64,000 nucleotides of DNA from Arsenophonus fragariae. Its GTDB lineage: Bacteria > Pseudomonadota > Gammaproteobacteria > Enterobacterales > Enterobacteriaceae. Both the position numbers and the translations under genes were made by a program. The stretch covers positions 170,322 to 234,321 of the forward strand of contig JBDPYZ010000002.1 of assembly GCA_047291315.1 (NCBI GenBank). Reading direction: 5' to 3'. Below the pieces are notes generated by a model. That model was given only the letters and a program-made list of their open reading frames with translations, was not told where the DNA came from and did no database searches. Positions 55,605 to 63,316 of the stretch are shown piece by piece. How positions within the stretch are numbered: the first letter of the stretch is position 1; every line of letters starts with the position of its first letter.

Positions 55605-56654
55605 TCAATCATCACTATCGTAACGAAGATCCATTACTAAGCGCAATAACTCAGCAACCGGTTCAAACAGGCTCTCAGGAATCATTTGCCCCGTTTCTAC
55701 TTGTTGAAATAGCGCACGAGCTAATGGGATATTCTCAACCATTGGGATACCTGCCTTTTCAGCGAGTTTAACAATATGCAAAGCCATATTATCTTCAAAT
55801 TTTTCAATGACTTGAGGTAATGGAGTAATACCAGCTTGGTAATAAAGACAAACGACAATATGGGTTGGATTACGAACAATCACTGTTGATTTTCTTACAT
55901 TAGCAACCACCGAATTACTCGTTATTTCTCGTTGTATTTCACGACGCTTTTGCTTAATTTGAGGATTACCTTCTGTGTCTTTAAACTCTCGCTTTGTATC
56001 CTCCTTCGACATTTTTAACTCTGTCATCACATGATAATATTGAAATCCGTAATCTGCTATTGCAAACACAATATAACAAACTAAGAATCCTCCCCATAAC
56101 CATTGAATTAGAGTAAAAGTTACCATTACACCACAGTAAATACCACAAGTTGGTAAATATTGAAATAGGTTTACATAATAATCTAATAAATAATAAAAAA
56201 CTAAAGTTAGCACTATAACTTTTAAAATATTTTTGCCAAATTCAAATAGATTTTTCATCGAAAAAATCTGTTTAGCATTCTTGATAATATTCATTTTATT
56301 AAAACTAAATGCCAAACTTTTATGCGCCCAAATTGGTCCAGTTTGAACAATACAGCTTAAGCAGATTGTTACAATTAATACCATTACCAGGCCAATCATA
56401 AAGCGCAACAACAACATTATAAAGGAACCAATAATTGTTTTAGCAGCAACATCAATCGGTAAAGAGAGTGAGCGGACAGTTAAAATAACCAATCCGCCAA
56501 TCGCATTAAATAAAGCATGCCCTTCAACAATTAAATAGCCGAGAATTACTGCCATTTTTAATACTGTCACTATTTCATTACTTTTAATGACTTGTCCTTT
56601 TTTACGTGCCTCATTTATCCGCTTTTGTGTAGGCTTTTCCGTTTTTTCAGCCAT
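55605..56654 (-). CDS. ssaU: T3SS export-switch protein SctU (SsaU)
   Basis: SsaU is the FlhB/YscU-type switch that changes substrate class. From ATG 56654 the 349-aa protein begins AEKTEKPTQKRINEARKKGQVIKSNEI, has four transmembrane helices, a linker (RREIQREITSNSVVANVRKSTVIVR) and the autocleavage motif NPTH, followed by IVVCLYYQAGITPLPQVIEK and the conserved GIPMVENIPLARALF of the cytoplasmic domain. Its length matches Salmonella SsaU (352 aa). It is intact. Confidence 0.95.
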   Translation of the reverse strand: MAEKTEKPTQKRINEARKKGQVIKSNEIVTVLKMAVILGYLIVEGHALFNAIGGLVILTVRSLSLPIDVAAKTIIGSFIMLLLRFMIGLVMVLIVTICLSCIVQTGPIWAHKSLAFSFNKMNIIKNAKQIFSMKNLFEFGKNILKVIVLTLVFYYLLDYYVNLFQYLPTCGIYCGVMVTFTLIQWLWGGFLVCYIVFAIADYGFQYYHVMTELKMSKEDTKREFKDTEGNPQIKQKRREIQREITSNSVVANVRKSTVIVRNPTHIVVCLYYQAGITPLPQVIEKFEDNMALHIVKLAEKAGIPMVENIPLARALFQQVETGQMIPESLFEPVAELLRLVMDLRYDSDD

Positions 56655-56659
56655 TAATA

Positions 56660-57442
56660 TCATCCTCGCCAAAGTTGAAATAAAGTTGAAACTTGTTTTT
56701 CAAAAAGTTGGATCTTCATAAAATAGTGATCAAATGCAAAATACATACTAACCAAAAGGAGAAACACAACTAATACGCTTTTAATTGGCATAGATAGAAA
56801 AAACACATTAAGCTGCTCTACCGAACGATTAATCAGTCCTAATGCAACATCAACTAAAATCATTACCACCATAGCAGGCAAAGCAAAACTCATACAGAGC
56901 TCTAACATCATTTGCCACTGTTGCTGAATGAATAACAACATTGAAGCATTAAATGATAACGGGGCATTTGGCGGTAACACATTATAGGAATGATAAAGCG
57001 CAGTAAGTAATGCATTGAAACCGCCTGAAACCAAAAATAGGACACTCAATATTTGGGTAAATAACATGCCAAAAATTGAAGATTGTAATCCCATTAAAGG
57101 ATTTAAGATGGTTGACATAGAGGCGCCGCGTAAAGTATCAATAATAAATCCCGCCATATCAATAGCCCAAAAAGGAATGGCGGCGCAAAAACCAAGTACT
57201 AATCCAATAAGCAACTCTTCACTATATAGAAACACTATCTCTGTCACAGTTTGGTAAGTGAAATCGATTGGCATGGTCTTGATTATTGGAGCAATAGGCA
57301 AAGCAAACACTAATACCAAGCTATTTCGAATCAAACTACTACCCATTGCTCCCCCTTTAAACAGCGGCAATAATAGTAACATTCCTAGGGGACGCATCAT
57401 GCTCAATGCCAACCAAGGCACCATTTGCATTAGGCTATTCAT
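56660..57442 (-). CDS. ssaT: T3SS export-gate protein SctT (SsaT)
   Basis: The 260-aa hydrophobic product (SsaT 259 aa) is the FliR/SpaR-type gate subunit: MMRPLGMLLLLPLFKGGAMGSSLIRNSLVL, SEELLIGLVLGFCAAIPFWAIDMAGFIIDTLRGASMSTILNP and NRSVEQLNVFFLSMPIKSVLVVFLLLVSM. Six membrane segments are visible. It lies between ssaS and ssaU with short spacing. Confidence 0.94.
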   Translation of the reverse strand: MNSLMQMVPWLALSMMRPLGMLLLLPLFKGGAMGSSLIRNSLVLVFALPIAPIIKTMPIDFTYQTVTEIVFLYSEELLIGLVLGFCAAIPFWAIDMAGFIIDTLRGASMSTILNPLMGLQSSIFGMLFTQILSVLFLVSGGFNALLTALYHSYNVLPPNAPLSFNASMLLFIQQQWQMMLELCMSFALPAMVVMILVDVALGLINRSVEQLNVFFLSMPIKSVLVVFLLLVSMYFAFDHYFMKIQLFEKQVSTLFQLWRG

Positions 57443-57451
57443 TCAATTCTC

Positions 57452-57712
57452 TTATTTACCTATTTGATCAAAAGATAAAATAGCGTAGTTAAGTAGCGCA
57501 CTTCCCATCCAGTGATAACTTACCGCCAAGGTAATACATACAGCCACTAATTTAATAAGAAATTGCAATGTCTGGTCTTGGATTTGCGTGAGAGCTTGTA
57601 ATATACTCACCAATAACCCAGTGATTGATGCCACAATCACAATCGGTAATGAAAGCAGCAGCACAATCCATAACAACTCCGAAGTAAAATGAATTATGGT
57701 GGACTCATTCAT
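57452..57712 (-). CDS. ssaS: T3SS export-gate protein SctS (SsaS)
   Basis: The 86-aa protein has two transmembrane helices as in FliQ/SpaQ: LLWIVLLLSLPIVIVASITGLLVSILQALTQIQDQTLQFLIKLVAVCITL. ATG 57712 overlaps the ssaR stop as ATGA and restores the family length (SsaS 88 aa). It is part of the conserved R-S-T-U core. Confidence 0.94.
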   Translation of the reverse strand: MNESTIIHFTSELLWIVLLLSLPIVIVASITGLLVSILQALTQIQDQTLQFLIKLVAVCITLAVSYHWMGSALLNYAILSFDQIGK

Positions 57713-58359
57713 GAAAAAGACACCATCAATTGACCGATAAGTTTGTCCCAACCACCCATCAAAATAAAAATTAATAATTTAAAGGGAAGCGCTATTGTCA
57801 TCGGGGAGACCATCATCATCCCCATAGCTAATAAAACATTAGAAACAATAAGATCGATCGCAACAAACGGGAGATAAATTAAAAAACCAATTTTAAATGC
57901 TTCAATAAGTTGACTCATGGTAAATGCAGGAACCATGACTAATAAAGACTTAGAAGATAATGAAGTTTGATATTGTTTTGGCCAAATTTTATATCCTATT
58001 TGTGTAAAAAATTTAATCTGTTCTTCGCTGGTATTTTTTTCCAAAAAATCTTTATATGGGGCAATGATTGATGAATTAATTTGTTCCAAAGAGTCAACAG
58101 AATTCCAATCAATCGGCTGTGCTTTAATATTATCACGAATTGCAAAACCAACTGGTGCCATAGTAAATAAAGTCAATATTAATGCCAAACCATAAATAGC
58201 CATATTAGGCGGAATTTGCTGTATACCTAACGCATTGCGTAACATAGATAAAACAATCGAAATTTTTAAAAACGAAGTTCCCATTACAGCAAACAAAGGC
58301 ATTATGGATAAACAAAAAAGCACTACAATTAGTTGCATCGGATTATTAAATAACGACAT
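57709..58359 (-). CDS. ssaR: T3SS export-gate protein SctR (SsaR)
   Basis: The 216-aa FliP/SpaP-type protein (SsaR 215 aa) starts at ATG 58359 after a GGAGG site. It has family features: SIMPLFAVMGTSFLKISIVLSMLRNALGIQQIPPNMAIYGLALILTLF, VMVPAFTMSQLIEAFKIGFLIYLPFVAIDLIVSNVLLAMGMMMVSPMTIALPFKLLIFIL. It heads ssaR-S-T-U, which in Salmonella follows ssaQ but here forms a separate unit with its own upstream palindrome. Confidence 0.95.
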   Translation of the reverse strand: MSLFNNPMQLIVVLFCLSIMPLFAVMGTSFLKISIVLSMLRNALGIQQIPPNMAIYGLALILTLFTMAPVGFAIRDNIKAQPIDWNSVDSLEQINSSIIAPYKDFLEKNTSEEQIKFFTQIGYKIWPKQYQTSLSSKSLLVMVPAFTMSQLIEAFKIGFLIYLPFVAIDLIVSNVLLAMGMMMVSPMTIALPFKLLIFILMGGWDKLIGQLMVSFS

Positions 58360-58414
58360 AATACCTCCACTAACTCTATACAAATAAAGTATCCATGGTA
58401 TGATGAGGCGAAAA

Positions 58415-58432
58415 TATCCGGTAAATACCTGA
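58415..58432. promoter_or_regulatory. 18-bp palindrome before ssaR, candidate SsrB operator
   Basis: TATCCGGTAAATACCTGA is identical over 18 bp to the site before ssaM and lies 56 bp upstream of the ssaR ATG. It shows that the relocated ssaRSTU unit has its own regulatory region. Confidence 0.7.
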
Positions 58433-58503
58433 GAACAGTTAAAGAAAAAATAACTGTTTTATAAAATTTTTGAAAACTATTTATGCAAAGCTTAATCATA
58501 AAT

Positions 58504-58749
58504 TTATGGTTTCAAATCGGGATCATTTATCAGACGTTCAAAATCCGGATCATCTATACTATTTACGCAATCTAACAATAAAGATGGATTTTCCTTATAC
58601 TTAGTCTCACAAATTATCAATTTTCGCGATTCACTGTCATGTTTTTTCCAAAGCGCTTTTTTTTCTTCTAGCGTATAAATAGGGAATTTATTTCCACACC
58701 CAACCAGAATTAAACAACCCATTGTCAACAAAAATAACCATTTCATCAT
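58504..58749 (-). CDS. Small lipoprotein, weakly EexN-like
   Basis: The 81-aa product has a lipoprotein signal (KWLFLLTMGCLILVGC) with VGC lipobox, then a short soluble part with two further Cys (LIICETKYKENPSLLLDCVNSIDD) likely to form a disulfide. The ENPxLLxDC spacing recalls EexN-type entry-exclusion lipoproteins of mobile elements, but the match is weak. It lies just upstream of the ssaR promoter region on the same strand. A role in the T3SS or in an old mobile element are both possible. Confidence 0.55.
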   Translation of the reverse strand: MMKWLFLLTMGCLILVGCGNKFPIYTLEEKKALWKKHDSESRKLIICETKYKENPSLLLDCVNSIDDPDFERLINDPDLKP

Positions 58750-58866
58750 TTCTTTTTTTCACTCAGTATCAGCTTACTTAAACACCAATCCTAGCAATTA
58801 GCACACAAAAAAAACAGCCTTAGCAGGAACGCTTGCGCAGGGGTTCGTGTAATGTATCAATCTCTC

Positions 58867-58889
58867 ACCGCTTCGCGGGCTTCGGCGGT
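58867..58889. repeat. GC-rich hairpin left of the effector/phage segment
   Basis: ACCGCTTCGCGGGCTTCGGC then GGT forms an imperfect stem (ACCGC / GCGGT). The first 12 bases are identical to the third hairpin at 61696-61707, and the two copies flank the SifA-like gene and the filamentous-phage remnant. A second small hairpin (ATGTCC / GGACAT) lies at 58932-58947. Confidence 0.6.
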
Positions 58890-59047
58890 TTTCGATTCAG
58901 TTATCTTTAATACTTCTGTCTGCCACCTTTCATGTCCTAACGGACATTTTAAAAATATCCGTTATAATTTCAGTGTTAGATCATAAAAATATAATATCCA
59001 ACCTTCTGATATAAACAAAAACCCAATACACTTTAAGGAGCAATATT

Positions 59048-60004
59048 ATGTCACTATCTATCCAAAGTAATTCCTTATTTTCATTTAATAGAACGCTTAG
59101 TAATGAATATATTCAACGCGCTGTTAATAGTTCATCAAAAGAAGAAGCCACACACATTGGAATATGGGAAAAAATCAAAGATTGGTTTTGTGGAATTAAC
59201 GTAAGTGAAGCGTTAGAGCATATTTATGAATTAACTCATAATGATAATACGTTTGATACTGAGTCAGCTGTAAATAAAGTTACTGCATTTTATAAACTTA
59301 AGGAAATGGCATCTCCTATTTATCAAGACAAATTTCAGGCATCGATTACCCAAAATGAATATGGTTTTTATACTTTTTCTTTTTCTATTAAAGATGTTAT
59401 GAGAGAATATTTACTAATATACGGAACTTCAAACGATATTTGTGATATTAAAAAAAGAGAATTAACTAATAATAGTGAATTCTTAGACAAGAATACGGTT
59501 ATCAGTAAAGGAATTGATGCTGCTTTAAATAAAGTGAAATATGATAATGAGCAAAATAAACTAAAAGGGATTACTTCAGCAAATCAGGAAAGAACCGGAT
59601 TGAATTTATTGAGTGACAAAACAAAACAAGAAATAGCAATTGATCAGAGCTTGTTGCAAAGATGGATTACACTACAAATGAAATGTTTTGATTATTATGC
59701 GATGCAACGTTCCTCACTAAATTCAACGTATGGTATAGATATCACAAGCGTAATAGGAACAAAAAATGAATGGATTTATCATTTTGCTGAATCAATTGAT
59801 AATACTAAAAAAAACACGCAAAAAACACTAGCTAAAGCATTCAATGATTTTGCTAATTACCTACATAAAGCCAAAACTGATGAAAATATAAATAAACTGT
59901 ATGAAGAATCAAAGTTACTCAAAGAAATAGACAATCATATACTAGAAAATAGCAAAAAATATCCATTAACGTCCGATATATCAAAAAATTGTATAGTCAA
60001 ATAG
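59048..60004 (+). CDS. SifA/SifB-like candidate T3SS effector (WEKIxxFF-type)
   Basis: The 318-aa product has near residue 39 the sequence GIWEKIKDWFCG, matching the WEK(I/M)xxFF translocation signature of SPI-2 effectors (SifA: LWEKIKDFF; SifB: LWEKIKDFFC). The following segment VNKVTAFYKLKEMASPIYQDKFQA parallels SifA LTEIFFELKELACASQRDRFQV, so similarity extends into the SKIP-binding N-domain. Length matches SifA (336) and SifB (316). The C-terminal half is divergent and I see no WxxxE motif. The last four residues are CIVK, a CaaX-like end resembling the lipidated tail of SifA. It has a GGAG site 6 nt upstream, an intact frame, and lies 0.7 kb from the T3SS locus. Delivery by this T3SS is inferred. 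Confidence 0.75.
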   Translation: MSLSIQSNSLFSFNRTLSNEYIQRAVNSSSKEEATHIGIWEKIKDWFCGINVSEALEHIYELTHNDNTFDTESAVNKVTAFYKLKEMASPIYQDKFQASITQNEYGFYTFSFSIKDVMREYLLIYGTSNDICDIKKRELTNNSEFLDKNTVISKGIDAALNKVKYDNEQNKLKGITSANQERTGLNLLSDKTKQEIAIDQSLLQRWITLQMKCFDYYAMQRSSLNSTYGIDITSVIGTKNEWIYHFAESIDNTKKNTQKTLAKAFNDFANYLHKAKTDENINKLYEESKLLKEIDNHILENSKKYPLTSDISKNCIVK

Positions 60005-60055
60005 AAAATCAATCCAATTGAATTATACGGGACTAAAAACACATCCATTTTCAAA

Positions 60056-60350
60056 TCAAACATCCTCGAATAGGATCACTGCTCGGGGCTTTTTAGCTTC
60101 TGAAATTGGCACAAATATTTGCTCATAAGCAAATTCCATATTGCTATATTTATTTACTAGAAAAGAGTTCGGATGATATAAATATTGTCCTGCTGCATAT
60201 GGCGGTTGACCTTCTTTTAAAGGAAGGTAAATTTCAATATTTTGTCGATCTTCTATGCAATAATCCAATTTGATAATAACGTTTTATCACTTAATCTTTT
60301 TTATTACCATTTTCATCTTTTTTAAAAAATTCCTTCTCTAAAATTTGAAC
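60056..60350 (-). pseudogene. Filamentous-phage G5P-like ssDNA-binding protein remnant
   Basis: The minus strand gives NIEIYLPLKEGQPPYAAGQYLYHPNSFLVNKYSNMEFAYEQIFVPI, a pattern typical of filamentous-phage ssDNA-binding proteins (QPPYxxGxYxxxPxSFxVNKY). The N-terminal part (KYYLLIVEIEESDVQIL) is in another frame, and stops interrupt it near 60285. It follows the rep remnant in the same orientation, as in inoviruses. Confidence 0.6.
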
Positions 60351-60409
60351 ATCACTTTCTTCAATTTCCACAATCAATAAATAATATTTTGAATCTACCG
60401 CGTTATTCA

Positions 60410-61259
60410 ATTAATTCATTTGCTAACGTCTTTATATCCATGTTCGTCACCGATAATTTCTCTGGTAATGCAATAAATTCATTTAATAAAGTTTTTAATT
60501 CATCAAATTCTTAATAACCCCAATAACATAATTTATATCGCTGTAAATATTTGCTATGTAATTTAAATTCAAATCTCACCATTCCTTCTAAATACAAAAT
60601 ATTCATATAACATCTTTAAATATTTATATTGTTCACTTTCATTTTCAAATTTATTTTCAATTTTTTCATTGAGTAAATTAATAAATCATGCGCCTTACAA
60701 CAAACACTGGGATAAATTAAATGGGCATTACCTAATTTCGATAACCAATCACAGGTCATACCGTTGGTATGTAACCGAGGAATTGAATTTCTAAACCGTA
60801 AAGTCGACATTCCTCGAATAAACGCCCTTTCATTGTCATAACCTACTACAATATTCTGATTGATATGTATTTCTTTAATTAATGCGCCGTTCTAGATATA
60901 TACCCTGCCACTGTACCATCTGGAGACTGACGTAATTTAAAACGAGTGCCTTTTGAAAATGGCGGTAATCCTAAAGAACATAAAATGCCATTAAAAACAT
61001 CAAAACATTCATCAACAGATTGACAACTAAACACATTATCTAATTTTTCCCATCGAGATGGATTACCGCTCATGGTCAACACAAAACCTCGTATCATTAT
61101 ATTGACCAAATCACAAAATGATCCCTCATGGCGAAAATTTGGCTGAGTCAACTCGGAATCCTCCCCCGTATCAATCCGTATACGTTGATACACCACGTCC
61201 CCTAACATCGGTAACGAAAAAATGAAGTCCTGTTCTGCTTTCAGCCAATCATATTGCAT
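60410..61259 (-). pseudogene. Phage/plasmid replication protein (II/X family), frameshifted
   Basis: From ATG 61259 the sequence is QYDWLKAEQDFIFSLPMLGDVVYQRIRIDTGEDSELTQPNFRHEGSFCDLVNIMIRGFVLTMSGNPSRWEKLDNVFS, the N-terminal signature of replication-initiation proteins of filamentous phages and small rolling-circle elements. After a frame change at 60890 it continues as GALIKEIHINQNIVVGYDNERAFIRG, MSTLRFRNSIPRLHTNGMTCDWLSKLGNAHLIYPS, and then fragments including RFEFKLHSKYL and LSVTNMDIKTLANELI. Several stops follow. It indicates a past inovirus or plasmid insertion. Confidence 0.8.
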
Positions 61260-62051
61260 GCTTAGTTTATTTCTAAGAATCTAAGAAATTATTTTATTAT
61301 AAACATATAAGTTTTTAGATTATAATTGTCAACAAAACGTTGAAACTTAGATTATTATATTTTTAGAATTTATAAACGGGGAAATAAGATCAATACCAAC
61401 AAAACACATAAATGAAAAAACTTGGAGATTAGTAGAAAAAGAAACTGTTAAAGCTGTAATAGAATTAAAAGCACCTGTAAAAAGACACAGAAATTCTAAA
61501 TTGGTGAATAAGAAAAGGGTTAGAAACTATAGAAGAAGATAATTACAGAAAATTCTCAAAAAAAATCAGAAATAACTACGAATTCCATATAAAAATAAAT
61601 ATCGTTAATAATGTTAAATAAATATTAAAAACAGCGCTAATTTAATAATTACCACGGGAAACCATGGTAAAGTTCGAGTATAACAGAACTTCCGAACCGC
61701 TTCGCGGTGAAATTTTAACCAAATGAGTTAAAATTAGCCTAAGATTAATGTAATAAACCATTTTACTTTGGGCTAGTTTACCTATAGCTCTGATATCAGA
61801 AGATATAGCAAAAGTAATGATAACTGCAGCAATGGTATTACTTAGAACTCAACTAATCAGCAACAGACTAATAACAGGAAAATCGCTTTCTTGATATTAT
61901 TCCATCTTAAACTTATCAAAAATACAATCAAAGGCCTGCACTGAATACACTTATATTAAAAACGAACCTCGCCCATTCCGGCTATAGATATTTTGCCGGA
62001 ATGAGCAAGAAGCATTTTGTAACATAGCGTTATACATAAGAATTCATCACT
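61260..62051. other. Non-coding stretch between phage remnant and permease remnant
   Basis: About 790 bp with no intact gene. A short plus-strand frame near 61415-61545 (TWRLVEKETVKAVIELKAPVKRHRNSKL) may be a gene fragment of unknown origin. The distinctive element is the hairpin cluster at 61649-61734. Confidence 0.4.
61649..61734. repeat. Cluster of four consecutive hairpins
   Basis: Four perfect inverted repeats follow each other in 86 bp: TTACCA/TGGTAA (61649-61670, 10-nt loop), AAGTTC/GAACTT (61670-61691, 10-nt loop), ACCGC/GCGGT (61696-61708, TTC loop) and ATTTTAAC/GTTAAAAT (61712-61734, 7-nt loop). Tandem hairpins of this kind are found in the intergenic origin region of filamentous phages, and the Rep remnant is 400 bp away. 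That origin function is inferred. Confidence 0.65.
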
Positions 62052-63280
62052 ATGTCTGCCAATTTACCGGAGGCTCCAACCGAAACACAGCCGGAAAGAG
62101 CCCTTGAAACTTTTTTCAAAATTACTGATCGTGACAGCAATGTTCGCCAAGAAATTTTAGCCGGCATCACCACCACCTTCACTGTCATCTGTCTAATTGC
62201 CGGTCTTGGTTCATTATTTATGGGACTATGGGGCAACAGTCTGGTACTAGGACAACAAATTAGCATTCCCATTGTACTTGGAATTGTTTTTTTAATGGGT
62301 ATTTTTCTTGCTATTATCTCAATTGCCGACATCCGTACTTGGATATTTCGCAATTTACCGCAAGGTATTGCTCATTGCATCGATATCGGACTCTTTATTC
62401 TACTTATTGCCGCTAATGGCGTTGGATTAATTACCAAAAATCCACTAGCCTGATTACCGGTTACCCTTAGCTCTTTTACCTCACTCCCTGCTATTATGTT
62501 GCTATTAGGTCTGGCTATTATTTTTGGTCTAGAAAAACACCGCATACCAAGTAGCATCTTATTGGTGATCATCGGTATCTCTATTGTAGGGCTGATATTT
62601 GATTCCAACATACAATTTCAAGGCTTATTTTACCCTACCGAAACTGACAGATGATAGTGGCCAATCACTCACTGTTAGTCTGAACATTAGCGCCGCATTA
62701 CAACCGGAAATGCTACCCTATGCATTAGCACTTATTATCACAGCCATATTCGATGCAACCGGCTCCCTAACAGGTCAAGCCAACTTACTAGATAAAGATG
62801 ATAAAGTTATTAATGGTGGCAAAGCATTCACTGTTGATTCGGTAAGATCTATTTTTTCTGGCTTAATGGACACATCAGCCACTGAGGTATACCTGGAATC
62901 AACAGCAGGCACAGTAGCTGGCGGCAAAACCGGCTTAATTGCCGTGATGGTAGGCATTCTTTTTTTATTAATGTTATTTTTAGCACCGCTATCACTGTTA
63001 ATTCCCCATTACACCACTGCGCCAGCGTTAATGTATATTGTGGCTTACTGATGATATAGAATATTTCAAATCAACTTCAATGATTTCATTGACACCATGT
63101 GTGGCCTAGTATGCGCTATTTTTATTGTTTTCACTTGTAATAGCAACGGGCCTAATGTTTATTTTTGTTACCCTGGTTATCTGCCGTATTTTTGCCAAAG
63201 AATGGCATCGGCTTAATACCAGCACCCTGATCCTAACACTGCTATTGACCATTTTTTACTATGAAGGCTTAGCAATTTAG
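62052..63280 (+). pseudogene. Adenine/purine permease (NCS2, AdeP/AdeQ-like), degenerate
   Basis: The plus strand carries an E. coli AdeQ/AdeP-like sequence from SANLPEAPTETQPERALETFFKI to a C-terminal FYYEGLAI at TAG 63278-63280. Pieces include VRQEILAGITTTF, LIAGLGSLFMGLWG, LVLGQQISIPIVLG, LLLIAANGVGLITKNPLA (then stop), TAIFDATGSLTGQANLLDKDDKVINGGKAFTVDSVRS and TAGTVAGGKTGLIAVMVG. Two blocks of the E. coli proteins (the segments before CLVAGLGS and after MGLW) are deleted in frame, and later stops and frameshifts occur. The transporter would import adenine; here it is non-functional. Confidence 0.85.
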
Positions 63281-63282
63281 TT

Positions 63283-63316
63283 CTTTTTCCGAATCTGAAA
63301 GATGATTCGGAAAAAT
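63283..63316 (+). terminator. Terminator after the permease remnant
   Basis: TTTTTCCGAATC and GATTCGGAAAAA form a 12-bp stem followed by TTTTC. It lies immediately after the former stop codon and has the form of an intrinsic terminator usable from either side. Confidence 0.75.
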
